DNA of 33,888 nucleotides from a virus, in IMG/VR virus record IMGVR_UViG_3300025769_000431, positions 1 to 33,888 of that record; one strand, given 5' to 3'. Position 1 is the stretch's first letter. Each line of letters starts with the position of its first letter. The translations under genes and the position numbers were made by a program. This document shows, piece by piece, positions 4,144-12,475 of this stretch. Below the pieces are notes generated by a model. The model saw only the letters and a program-made list of their open reading frames with translations. It ran no database searches and was not told where the DNA came from.

Positions 4144-4843
4144 TCATGTCTTTGACTTTCTGAGGGTGCCACGGTCCTTTTCGGAGCTGGCGATCGTTGC
4201 ATTCCATCTGCTCGCAGATGGCTCGGTACGAGAATCCTTCGTCGCGAAGTAGTAGGACTTCGCTGATCATTCGGATTTCATCCGGGTTGTCGACGATCCG
4301 GTTGGCGTCGTTCGGGTCGATCATCTTTCCGTACGGGACAAGATTCTTGTGCGTCATTCGCTCGCCGTTTTTCTGTCGATGCTGCATCATCTGGCTCGTC
4401 CGTTCCGACGTAAGGTCGGCTTCGAATTCTGCGTTGGAGAGCATGAACCGGACGAAGTGTCTGCCCATTGCGGTCGAGACGTTGATTGAGTTGCCGCCCT
4501 GATCGGCGAAGTGGATAGTGATTCCTTTCGCGTCCCAATGGTCGAGCATATCGAGTCCGTCACGCATGTTTCGGAAGAGTCGGTCGATCTTCGACGTGAC
4601 GATGTGGGTGACGTTCTCGGGCAGTTCTCGCAGGTGCTTTCCACCCGGTCGCTCAAAGAGCGGCGTGGTCCGAGCTGACTCGAAAGTGTCGGAGATTTCT
4701 TCGGCGACTTCGAAGTCTCGCATCTGGCAGTACCGACGACAGTTCTTCAACTGCAGTTCGATGGTCTCGCCGTCTTCGACGCGGTTTCGCTTCTTGACTT
4801 TTGGGCGTGGAGAGAATCGCGCGTAGAGCAGGGCACGTTCCAT
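4082..4843 (-). CDS. Serine recombinase, short form (253 aa)
   Basis: This is a site-specific DNA recombinase of the serine (resolvase/invertase) family and the likely phage integrase. The N-terminal catalytic domain shows LLYARFSPR with the presumed nucleophile Ser11, SKIDRLFRN (the D-R-x-x-R motif), and AMGRHF plus SNAEFEADLTSERT, typical of the family's long helix. Residues from about 175 on (NPDEIRMISEVLLLRDEGFSYRAI and on to GPWHPQKVKDMI) match the recombinase domain that follows it. At 253 aa it stops there. It lacks the zinc-ribbon and coiled-coil end of large serine integrases (usually 450 aa or more), so it is a compact or truncated type. The start has AGGAA about 10 bases upstream on the minus strand. 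It faces away from the phage late operon. Confidence 0.88.
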   Translation of the reverse strand: MERALLYARFSPRPKVKKRNRVEDGETIELQLKNCRRYCQMRDFEVAEEISDTFESARTTPLFERPGGKHLRELPENVTHIVTSKIDRLFRNMRDGLDMLDHWDAKGITIHFADQGGNSINVSTAMGRHFVRFMLSNAEFEADLTSERTSQMMQHRQKNGERMTHKNLVPYGKMIDPNDANRIVDNPDEIRMISEVLLLRDEGFSYRAICEQMECNDRQLRKGPWHPQKVKDMIKTGLASAALLHEPVAAERA

Positions 4844-4881
4844 AGCGGGGTTCCTGGTCTCTGGTCGAGATCGATTAGTGA

Positions 4882-4946
4882 AAGGTATTGGGTGGGAGGC
4901 GACCAGAAAGCCATCCCACCTCGCGGAGGATCAGTCCGAATACCTT
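4882..4946. promoter_or_regulatory. Nested inverted repeats upstream of the recombinase (possible att or control site)
   Basis: AAGGTATT (4882-4889) pairs with AATACCTT (4939-4946). Inside, GGTGGGA (4891-4897) pairs with TCCCACC (4914-4920), continuing as GGC/GCC (4898-4900 and 4910-4912) with one bulged A. The structure lies between the divergent recombinase gene and the packaging operon, where serine integrases often keep attP and where divergent promoters are expected. It could be a recombination site, an operator or a leader RNA structure. Function is inferred from position alone. Confidence 0.45.
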
Positions 4947-5025
4947 GCCATGTGCGAGACGCGGCACTGAGAGACTATCGGTCGATACAGAAATCGCAAG
5001 TCCCTGTAATCGTGCCGAGCGAAAA

Positions 5026-6021
5026 ATGTCAGAAAATAAACCTGGTAGACCGGCAAAATACGTCGGGCGATGGGATCCAGAGTTGGAACCTCGCTGGCAA
5101 TCTGCCCAACGTCTCCTGCAGGAAGGGCGACTCGAAGAGTTTCGGAAGTATCAGGTCTGGTTCTTTGAGCTTTACAACATCCGAAAGATCGGGAAGCAGA
5201 AGCAGACTCTGGTTCAGAAGAAGGCTTACGACGAGGTTGTCCGCAGGTTCCCGCCAATCCTTGAGCCGGGGTACGAGAAGGAGCAGGCCAAAGCCGAAGA
5301 GCTGCGGATGCTCGATCTGGATGAGGAGGCTGAGAAGAAGAAGACGGTCCAGACGCGGGAAGATTTGGCGAAGATTCGGAAGGAGCAGGCCAGAGAAGAA
5401 AAGAAACTGGCCCGCCAGGAGCAGAAGAACAAGGTTCGTCGTGAGCTGATTGACTATAAACGCCAGGTGCTTCTTGATGCGAAGAGGATATCGAGCGAGG
5501 AGTCGAGGCTGAAAAAAGAAGAGGAGCAGATCAAGCAGGGGATCAAGTTGACCTCGAAACAGACTGCCTCCACTTCCGCGAGCATCCCCGACGATGATCT
5601 TGACCCGGAGATCGCAGCACAGCTTCAGGAACTGGCCGACGGCGGTTTCGAGTTCGACATCGATCGCGATTGGGAATGGGCATTCAACAATCAGGCGCTG
5701 AAGGTGATGCCTCGCGACGCGCCGAGTCCTGGTGCGTGGAAGATTCTGGAGTACGCCCGCAACAACTCGGTGAAGTTCACTGAGAAAACATTGCAGTGGG
5801 CAGAGAAGCGGCGAAAGGAAATGACTGCCGCCGATCGGGAACACGAAGAGGATCAGCGGACGCAGTTCAAGATGATCGAACGGATGGAAAGAAACATCCG
5901 GTCGAGTTCTGATTCGGTTGTCACGGATCTGGCGAAACAGTTTCCGGCCGAAGTGGCTCAGTCGCTTCGCAAACTTGGCTGGTCGGTCTCGTTTCCGGTT
6001 GGCGAAAAGAGTGCCGTATGA
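5026..6021 (+). CDS. Probable terminase small subunit or packaging accessory, 331 aa
   Basis: The ATG at 5026 is preferred; the frame is open further left, but the upstream part has non-coding composition. The N-terminus (SENKPGRPAKYVGRWDPELE) looks DNA-binding. Residues about 90-190 form a long, highly charged coiled coil rich in E, K, R and Q. Acidic and tryptophan-containing segments follow (DIDRDWEWAFNN), then a helical C-terminus. The stop overlaps the ATG of the large terminase (ATGA), the usual place of the small subunit, which recognises the packaging site. No specific TerS motif is certain, so the call rests on position and the basic N-terminus. Confidence 0.55.
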   Translation: MSENKPGRPAKYVGRWDPELEPRWQSAQRLLQEGRLEEFRKYQVWFFELYNIRKIGKQKQTLVQKKAYDEVVRRFPPILEPGYEKEQAKAEELRMLDLDEEAEKKKTVQTREDLAKIRKEQAREEKKLARQEQKNKVRRELIDYKRQVLLDAKRISSEESRLKKEEEQIKQGIKLTSKQTASTSASIPDDDLDPEIAAQLQELADGGFEFDIDRDWEWAFNNQALKVMPRDAPSPGAWKILEYARNNSVKFTEKTLQWAEKRRKEMTAADREHEEDQRTQFKMIERMERNIRSSSDSVVTDLAKQFPAEVAQSLRKLGWSVSFPVGEKSAV

Positions 6022-8027
6022 GCGAATCGGCCCTCACCGAATTTCTCACGCGGTACAGAAAGGACGGTCTTCAGGAGACAGACTCCGACGTCCTTTCTCG
6101 TATCGTGCCTCGCGAACTGTCGACCAATCTGAAGTGGCGACGGGATGTGCTTCAGGCGGGCTACGACGATCCGGCGATGGCTGAAGAGATTGCGATTCTT
6201 TGTGCTCGCGACTGCCTGTTTTTTATCAACACGTTCTGCTGGATTCTTGAGGCTCGTTCGGCGGCAGAGTGGCAGATTGAAAACCCGCTGGGTTCGGCCA
6301 ACGACATCCCGTTCATCACTCGCGAGTATCAGGCCGACGTGATCCGTCGATCCGTGAAGGTGCTCGGGAAACGGGACATCGGCGTTCCGAAGTCTCGCGA
6401 AACAGGCGTGACTTGGATCTACATTGCGATTGCGGTCTGGGACTGGCTGTTTCATCCCGGAACGCATATCGGTCTGGCTTCCAAGGACGAAGCGTCGGTC
6501 GATGATGCGAACGATCCAGACAGCCTGTTTTCGAAGATTGACTTCCTGATCAAGCGGCTGCCCAACTGGCTGCTTCATCCGAAGCAGTTCAATCGAAATC
6601 TGACGACGCACACTTTGTCGAATCTTCAGAACGGCTCGACGATCAGCGGTTACGCGGCGACGGGAAACATCGGTCGTGGTGGTCGAAAGAAGTGGTTCCT
6701 GTTCGACGAGTTTCACTTTTTTCCAAGCGGTCCAGATTCGGAGTCGCTGGAATCCAGTCAGCACGTCACTCGCTGTCGAATCTTCGTTTCCACGGCGAAC
6801 CGACGTCGGGGCGAATCCGGCGCGTTCTACGACGTGATCAACAGCGGCGCTCGAAACCTCGAGCTGATCGAGATTGACTGGAAGGACGACGAGCAGAAAG
6901 CTCGAGGTCTTTACGAATCGACTCGGCTCGGAGAGTCTGACTATTTCGAGCTGAAGATTCTGGATGAGAAATTCTGGAGCGAATTCAAAGTCGACGAAAA
7001 GACGTACCGGAGTCCGACAGTCGACGGCGAGAACTATGCGTTCATTCTGGATGGCAAGAAGCGGTCACTCTATTACGACTTCGAATGCAATCGCCCCGGG
7101 GCGACGGCACATTCGATTGCGGCAGAACTGGATCGGAATCCGACCGGTGCGGCGGCTCAGGTTTTCGATTCATCGATTCTGAAGTCGGCGATGGCTCGGG
7201 TGTCGCCGCCGATGTCGTTCGCCGAAGTCTATCGGGATCCCGACAACAAATCCGAATGGAAGATGGACATTCAGAGCGAAGGGGCGATGACACTGTGGTG
7301 CCCGATGGAAGAAGGGAAGCCTCCGCTCAGTGAATACTCGTTCGGTTTTGACATTGCACTTGGTACGGGCGGCTCGCTGTCGAGCTACTCGGCGATCGCT
7401 GGTTTCGACAAGCGAACCGGTGAGCAGGTGATGGAATGGCGGTCGAATCGGATGGATCCGCTGGAGTTCGCGGAATTGGGCGTCTATCTGTGCCGGCTTT
7501 TTCACAATGCCTACCTGATTCCTGAAGCGAACGGTGCGGGGGCGATGTTCATCAAGCGGGTGACGGAGCTTGGCTACGGAAACCTGTTTCACCGGCGAAA
7601 GAAGGAGCTTTCTGGTTCGGATCGAACGATGATCCCTGGTTACACGAATCAGGACGGCGGCGACATGATCTTCAAATCGCTGCAGAAAGCCATTAAAGCG
7701 AGAGAGGCACACGTTCACTCAACGATCGGCCTGCGGGAAATGGGTCGATACTTCTACAAGAACGGAAAAGTTGTCCATTCCGGCGAGCAATCCGAAACCG
7801 ACGAGTCTGCGCGAGGCAAGGCACATGGAGACATGGCGATTGCGATCGCTCTGGGCTGGTATGGCGTAGAGGACTGGCCGGTGCGTCCTGAACAGCAGCC
7901 GGAAGCCGAAATTCCCGACGATTCGTTTCTTGGCCGTCGACTGAGACGCCAGAAAGCGATGAATGATTCGCGTAACCGATCCTACTGGTCGCCGTACGAA
8001 ACACAGGCAGGTAACCGATGGCAATGA
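6018..8027 (+). CDS. terL: Terminase large subunit, 669 aa
   Basis: This is the packaging motor ATPase and nuclease that cuts concatemeric DNA and pumps it into the prohead. The ATPase domain shows a variant Walker A, PKSRETGVTW (about 124-133), of the known class with a G-x-(S/T)-W ending instead of GKT. Walker B is WFLFDEF (about 226-232), and the coupling motif VSTAN is at about 257-261. The RNase H-like nuclease domain has Asp445 in FGFDIALG, Glu503 in IPEANGAG and Asp605 in HGDMAIA, the expected acidic triad. Length is normal or slightly large. It overlaps the upstream gene by 4 bases and the portal gene by 10, so the three are translationally coupled. Confidence 0.93.
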   Translation: MSESALTEFLTRYRKDGLQETDSDVLSRIVPRELSTNLKWRRDVLQAGYDDPAMAEEIAILCARDCLFFINTFCWILEARSAAEWQIENPLGSANDIPFITREYQADVIRRSVKVLGKRDIGVPKSRETGVTWIYIAIAVWDWLFHPGTHIGLASKDEASVDDANDPDSLFSKIDFLIKRLPNWLLHPKQFNRNLTTHTLSNLQNGSTISGYAATGNIGRGGRKKWFLFDEFHFFPSGPDSESLESSQHVTRCRIFVSTANRRRGESGAFYDVINSGARNLELIEIDWKDDEQKARGLYESTRLGESDYFELKILDEKFWSEFKVDEKTYRSPTVDGENYAFILDGKKRSLYYDFECNRPGATAHSIAAELDRNPTGAAAQVFDSSILKSAMARVSPPMSFAEVYRDPDNKSEWKMDIQSEGAMTLWCPMEEGKPPLSEYSFGFDIALGTGGSLSSYSAIAGFDKRTGEQVMEWRSNRMDPLEFAELGVYLCRLFHNAYLIPEANGAGAMFIKRVTELGYGNLFHRRKKELSGSDRTMIPGYTNQDGGDMIFKSLQKAIKAREAHVHSTIGLREMGRYFYKNGKVVHSGEQSETDESARGKAHGDMAIAIALGWYGVEDWPVRPEQQPEAEIPDDSFLGRRLRRQKAMNDSRNRSYWSPYETQAGNRWQ

Positions 8028-9754
8028 GCCGCGACAGCTTCATCAAGTTCAAGGACGCAGTTAATGAGTCCCACAAGGGCTTGCGTCCGTTCCGCGACGG
8101 CCAGCGGGAAGCGATGATGCAGTATCTGGGTCCGCATTATGGTGATCGCACGAAATCTCAATCGGTTCCGGTCAACATGCTGGAAATGGCCGTCACGACA
8201 TACGTGCAGCAACTCGCCGCGCGCGCTCCGCAGGTGCTGGTAAATACGCACAAGCGGGAGCTTCGTGCGTCCGCGAAAGAGTTCGAACTCGCAATCAACG
8301 AGTCTTTGAAGCGGATGGACTTCGAATCGGAGCTTCAGCTCTGGGTGATGTCGGCGCTGTTCAGCATCGGGATCATGAAGATTGGCACCTATTCTTCCGG
8401 CTTTCACGAGATCGACGACGAGACGTTCGCGAACACGCAGGTTTTCGCTGAAGCGATCATGCTGGACGATTGGGTGCATGATGTTCGGGCGAAACGATGG
8501 GGTCGCGAAGTGTCGTTCTGCGGCCATCGGTACAAGATGAAGATCGCAGACGTAGAGGCGAATCCATATTTCGACCAGGAAATGGTTGCGAAATTGTCTA
8601 CCAGTCTTCGCGAAGAGCGGATCGGCGAGGAACGGATTGAAGATTTGTCGGGAGAGAAATCGGTTGACGACGCAGACTTTGATCCTTCGGTTGAACTCTG
8701 GGACATTTGGATTCCTCGGGACAACGTGGTCGTGACGTTCAGCGAGACTCAGTCAAAGCCACTTCGCGAGCAGGAGTGGACGGGGCCGGATCATGGTCCG
8801 TATCGGTTGCTCGGCTTCAATCGTGTGCTGAACAACATCATGCCTTTGCCGCCAGTCGCCAACTGGATTGACTCGCATGATCTGTTCAATCTGCTCTACA
8901 CAAAACTTGGCGAGCAGGCATCCCGGCAGAAGACAGTCACGTTCGCGACACCGATGGGCAAGGATGACGCTCGCACGGTGATCAGTGCCAACGACGGCGA
9001 GACCGTCATGGTTCAGAATCCGAATTCGGTGAAAGAGGCGAAATACGGCGGCGTGGATCAGGCTACGCTTGCATTTGCGTTGAACATGCGGGGCGTCAAC
9101 TCGTACATCATGGGCAATCTTGACGCTCTGACTGGTGGCTCGACGACGGCCGACACTCTCGGCCAGGAGAAGATCATCAAGGAGTCTTCTTCCGATCGGC
9201 TCAAACAAATGCAGGGCGGCGTCAGCTCTGCGATCAAAAAAGTGGTCGCGGACATCGCTTTCTGGTTGTTCCATGATCCGATGCTGGAGATGGATCTGAC
9301 GCAGAAGATACCCGGGACGGACGTCGAACTGGACACGAAATGGCCGTTCCAGCAGGACGAGTTCGGCGTTGAGATCGATGCCCGGGAAGGCGAGTTCGAC
9401 CAGTACGATTTCGACATCGAGCCGTTCTCGATGCAGGATTTGTCGCCAGGCGAACGGCTGCAACTTCTTCGTCAGGTGTTCACGCAAGACATCATGCCGC
9501 TGACTCAATTCGGAGTTCAGCCGGACGTGAACGCTTATTTGGCCCTTGTTGCGAAGTATTCGAACATGCCGGAACTTGCCGATATTGTTCCGGCGATTTC
9601 GACTTTTGGCGATGCGTCGATACAGGGACAACCTGGCAAGTCGCCGACGTCATCTCGCGAGTACGTTCGTAGAAGCGTTTCCGCAGGGCGGACCCAACAG
9701 GCTGATGATCAACAAATGACACAGCAACTCATGGCTGCTGCGTCGGCTGGTTAA
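8018..9754 (+). CDS. Portal protein, 578 aa
   Basis: This is the dodecameric ring at the unique capsid vertex through which DNA enters and leaves. The call rests on its place directly after the large terminase, its length, and portal-like features. These include an N-terminal helical region, an alternation of acidic helices and beta segments, and a stretch GGSTTADTLGQEK (about 369-381) followed by a long helix (DRLKQMQGGVSSAIKKVVAD) like the stem/wing helices of P22-like portals. The C-terminus is Gln/Ala-rich (QQADDQQMTQQLMAAASAG), as in crown or barrel tails. Two in-frame ATGs (8018, 8024) lie close together; the first overlaps terL. Confidence 0.85.
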   Translation: MAMSRDSFIKFKDAVNESHKGLRPFRDGQREAMMQYLGPHYGDRTKSQSVPVNMLEMAVTTYVQQLAARAPQVLVNTHKRELRASAKEFELAINESLKRMDFESELQLWVMSALFSIGIMKIGTYSSGFHEIDDETFANTQVFAEAIMLDDWVHDVRAKRWGREVSFCGHRYKMKIADVEANPYFDQEMVAKLSTSLREERIGEERIEDLSGEKSVDDADFDPSVELWDIWIPRDNVVVTFSETQSKPLREQEWTGPDHGPYRLLGFNRVLNNIMPLPPVANWIDSHDLFNLLYTKLGEQASRQKTVTFATPMGKDDARTVISANDGETVMVQNPNSVKEAKYGGVDQATLAFALNMRGVNSYIMGNLDALTGGSTTADTLGQEKIIKESSSDRLKQMQGGVSSAIKKVVADIAFWLFHDPMLEMDLTQKIPGTDVELDTKWPFQQDEFGVEIDAREGEFDQYDFDIEPFSMQDLSPGERLQLLRQVFTQDIMPLTQFGVQPDVNAYLALVAKYSNMPELADIVPAISTFGDASIQGQPGKSPTSSREYVRRSVSAGRTQQADDQQMTQQLMAAASAG

Positions 9755-9764
9755 GGGTTGGTGG

Positions 9765-10151
9765 ATGCCTCGTTACGCATTTATTGATGACGATTCTGTT
9801 CGGCATGAGTTCATTTTCACGATCTCCGAGTTGAATAGTCGCCGCAAGCGGGATGGTCGATTTGAGTTGCCCGGTGGCGTTGTCGGAAAGATGGATTTCT
9901 CTGCGCACGCCGGGATCAGCACTTGTCCATCGAATTACCCGATGGCGAGTGAGGCACTGGCGGTCAATCCAGAGGATATCGGGCGGCAGAAGGCGGAAGA
10001 CAGGAGACGCGGAGTTCGCGACACAGATTACGACAAGGCTGGCCGGCCGATATTTACTGGCCCAAGGCATCGTCGGGAGTATTGCGAGGCTCAAGGGTTT
10101 TTCGATCGAAACGGCGGATACGGTGATCCGCAGCGTGGTAGCCGAAACTGA
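9765..10151 (+). CDS. FmdB-like N-terminus phage protein, 128 aa
   Basis: The ATG at 9765 has GGTTGGTGG just upstream. The N-terminus (MPRYAFIDDDSVRHEF) resembles the fold used by FmdB-type zinc-ribbon proteins, but no CxxC pairs are present, so metal binding is probably lost. The C-terminal half (SEALAVNPEDIGRQKAEDRR, then GRPIFTGPRHRREYCEAQGF, then DRNGGYGDP) matches a common small phage protein encoded between portal and scaffold, whose role I do not know. A virion assembly accessory is likely from context. Confidence 0.65.
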   Translation: MPRYAFIDDDSVRHEFIFTISELNSRRKRDGRFELPGGVVGKMDFSAHAGISTCPSNYPMASEALAVNPEDIGRQKAEDRRRGVRDTDYDKAGRPIFTGPRHRREYCEAQGFFDRNGGYGDPQRGSRN

Positions 10152-10168
10152 TTTCACAAGGTGTTGCG

Positions 10169-11275
10169 ATGTTGAATTTTCTGCCGATGGAAAGATTGTT
10201 GTTCGCTGAAGAGTCTGGCGATGGTGCATCGTCTGGCGGTGGTGCGGCTGTTGCTGATGACGGCGGCGACTACGACTACGGCGACGAAGGTGAAGTCGAT
10301 CTGTTTGCCAATGAGTCGGATGATGAGACGGTTGGCGGTGGCGAGTCCGCTGAAGTCGGTGACCAGGACGACGAAGAATCGCCCGAAGGTGCTGGCGAGG
10401 CTGACGAGGCTGACGGTGCAGATGATTCAGGCGAGGCCGCGGAGTCTGCTGATGAATTTGAAGAGTCGCTGCTGAATCGCGCCGCTGCTGTCGGCTACAA
10501 CTTCAACGACGTCAAACAGTTTGGCAGCAATGCCAGCTTGAAGATTGCGGTTGAGCGATCAGAGGCTCTGGCTCGAAGTATTCTCGAACAGCAACAGCGG
10601 CAGGCTGCGAATCCTGCTCAGTCTGGTCAGCAGCAGTCTCGCCCGAGTGAGTACGAGCAGTTTCACGCCGCTCAGAAAGAGAAGATCGAACAGTTGGCGG
10701 CTGAAGGGTATGGCGACGAGGCAGTTGCCGTCATGCACCAGCAGAACGACATGGCGTTACGGCAGGCTCAGATTATCGAGTCGCTTCAGCAGCAGTCGCG
10801 AAACACACAGACCGAGGCTTCTATTGCAGCGCAGCAAGCTGCGGAAGTGCAGTTTGAGCGGTCAATGGACGGATACCTCGAATCATTGGGAGATGAGTAT
10901 TCCTCCCTGTTCGGGAAGGGGGCGTCTGCAACCATGAGTCAGGGGACGCAGGAGTTTGCGAACCGTGCTCGTGTTTTTCAGGTTGCTTCGGGTTTGAAGG
11001 AGCTGGCTCAGCAGAAGGGCTGGGATGTTCCTTCCGATAGCCGCGCGTTCGAAATGGCGGTGAATGCCGAGTTCGGCAGTCGAGTCAAAGAACTCGCGAG
11101 GAAAGAGATTAAGTCAAAATTACGAAAGTCGAGTCAGTCGGTGACTTCAAGGCCAAGTCAGTCTGCTGGCCGGGCATTGACGGGCGAAGAGCGTGCGGCG
11201 GAAAGGGTGACAACCTTTTTCAAAGCGAATGCTTCGCACGACGACGCATCCGACGGATTCGATGATGAAATATGA
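10169..11275 (+). CDS. Capsid scaffolding protein, 368 aa
   Basis: This is the internal scaffold that templates prohead assembly and leaves before or during packaging. The first 100 residues are extremely acidic and Gly/Ser/Asp/Glu-rich. The middle (about 120-230) is Gln-rich and helical with coiled-coil character (LARSILEQQQRQ, HQQNDMALRQAQIIESLQQQ). The C-terminus is basic (ELARKEIKSKLRKSSQS) and then acidic, as in scaffolds that bind capsid through a charged helical end. It sits directly before the major capsid gene. No protease motif is visible. Two nearby in-frame ATGs make the exact start less sure. Confidence 0.8.
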   Translation: MLNFLPMERLLFAEESGDGASSGGGAAVADDGGDYDYGDEGEVDLFANESDDETVGGGESAEVGDQDDEESPEGAGEADEADGADDSGEAAESADEFEESLLNRAAAVGYNFNDVKQFGSNASLKIAVERSEALARSILEQQQRQAANPAQSGQQQSRPSEYEQFHAAQKEKIEQLAAEGYGDEAVAVMHQQNDMALRQAQIIESLQQQSRNTQTEASIAAQQAAEVQFERSMDGYLESLGDEYSSLFGKGASATMSQGTQEFANRARVFQVASGLKELAQQKGWDVPSDSRAFEMAVNAEFGSRVKELARKEIKSKLRKSSQSVTSRPSQSAGRALTGEERAAERVTTFFKANASHDDASDGFDDEI

Positions 11276-11281
11276 ACCAAC

Positions 11282-11299
11282 ATCACACGCCCGTGTGAT
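11282..11299. promoter_or_regulatory. Perfect hairpin before the capsid gene
   Basis: ATCACACG (11282-11289) and CGTGTGAT (11292-11299) form a perfect 8-bp inverted repeat with only CC between, right after the scaffold stop and 20 bases before the capsid ATG. With the hairpin at 12404-12425 it flanks the capsid gene. It could stabilise or define the capsid mRNA, or separate translation of the two genes. It has no T-run and so is not a terminator. Confidence 0.5.
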
Positions 11300-11318
11300 T
11301 TAATGCGGAGATTCTCAG

Positions 11319-12404
11319 ATGGGTGTTCACGCGAGTGATATTATCGACCTCGTCAAAGGTACGCTCGATGACCTTGGTCGACCGAAGTTTCAGCAGATTG
11401 CTCAGAATCTGCAGCATTACGAGGTGATGGGGAACTGGATGAAGAAGGGTCGCGTCACGTTTGACGACGGCCGGGGCATCCAAAAGAACCTGATGACTCG
11501 TCTTCAGAATAATGCGGCTCACGTTGGGTTGCTCGAAACTGACGGCGCGGTTCTTCCGAACCTGATGGAGCAGTTGCGGGTTGACTGGCGACATGCTCAG
11601 ACGAGCTGGTCGTTCCTGTACCAGACTGACATCCTGATGAATCGTGGCAAAAGCCTGATCTTCAATGTCATCAAGCCACGTCGCGCTGGTGCGATGATCA
11701 ATCTGACGGAAGAACTGGAAGCGAAGGCGTGGTCGGCTCCCGAGCCAGACAATGTCAACGATCCCTGGGGTGTTCCATACTGGGTTGTTTACAACTCAGT
11801 GACCGGGTTCAACGGCGGCTACCCTGGTACTCATACGTCACTGGCCGGCTTGAATCTGGCGACGGATGCGCCCAAGTTCAAGAATTACACGGCGAACTAC
11901 ACGGCCGTCAGTAAAACTGATCTGATCAAGGCGATGCGAACTGCGCATCGCAAGACTGGTTGGAAGTCGCCGGTTTCAATCGACGATTATCGTGGCTCGA
12001 TGGGTCGCGACATGCGGATTTACACTGACGAAACCACGATCGCTGCATTCGAGGATCTGGGCGAAGCTCAGAACGAGAATCTCGGTCGTGACCTGGCTTC
12101 GATCGAGACTGGCGGCGGCGGTGGTCGCGACGTCAAGGATATCGAAGGGCAGCTTACGTTCCGTAAGCATCCGATCATCTGGGTTCCGCAGCTCGACGAC
12201 ACCAGTGTCTACACGGCTGCTACGAATCCGGTCTACATGATCGATCACTCGACGTTCAGCCCGGTTTGCCTGAAAGGCGACTTCCTGCGTGAGTCAGAGC
12301 CTGAAAAGGTTCCGAATCAGCACAACGCTTTCCGGGTGTTTGTCGACCTGACTTACAACTACCTGTGCATTGACCGTCGCCGAAACGCTGTTTTCGGCAA
12401 GTAA
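11319..12404 (+). CDS. Major capsid protein, 361 aa
   Basis: This is the main shell subunit, probably of HK97 fold. The call rests on its place after the scaffold, its length, its even composition, and features such as MKKGRVTFDDGRGIQKNLMT, the strand RADWRHAQT-like segment near residue 90, and a C-terminal region with EKVPNQHNAFRVFVDLTYNY that reads like the conserved P-domain end. The ATG at 11319 has GGAG about 12 bases upstream. No processing or protease site is evident. It is flanked by two short perfect hairpins. A decoration-like protein follows. Confidence 0.82.
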   Translation: MGVHASDIIDLVKGTLDDLGRPKFQQIAQNLQHYEVMGNWMKKGRVTFDDGRGIQKNLMTRLQNNAAHVGLLETDGAVLPNLMEQLRVDWRHAQTSWSFLYQTDILMNRGKSLIFNVIKPRRAGAMINLTEELEAKAWSAPEPDNVNDPWGVPYWVVYNSVTGFNGGYPGTHTSLAGLNLATDAPKFKNYTANYTAVSKTDLIKAMRTAHRKTGWKSPVSIDDYRGSMGRDMRIYTDETTIAAFEDLGEAQNENLGRDLASIETGGGGGRDVKDIEGQLTFRKHPIIWVPQLDDTSVYTAATNPVYMIDHSTFSPVCLKGDFLRESEPEKVPNQHNAFRVFVDLTYNYLCIDRRRNAVFGK

Positions 12405-12425
12405 CATCGCAACAGGTTGCGATGT
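12404..12425. promoter_or_regulatory. Perfect hairpin after the capsid gene
   Basis: ACATCGCAAC (12404-12413) and GTTGCGATGT (12416-12425) are perfect complements around AG, starting at the last base of the capsid stop codon. A run of five T follows 11 bases later (12437-12441), too far for a strong intrinsic terminator. A partial terminator or an mRNA 3'-end stabiliser is likely. Confidence 0.55.
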
Positions 12426-12475
12426 GAGTCGTTGAGTTTTTCAAAATCAAGTTCACCTCAAACGAGGATATAACG

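Noticed and set aside
5029-5844. 271-aa leucine-rich open frame on the minus strand
   Set aside because: It is the antisense of a charged coiled-coil gene. Glu/Lys codons read backwards give Leu/Phe, so it only looks membrane-like.
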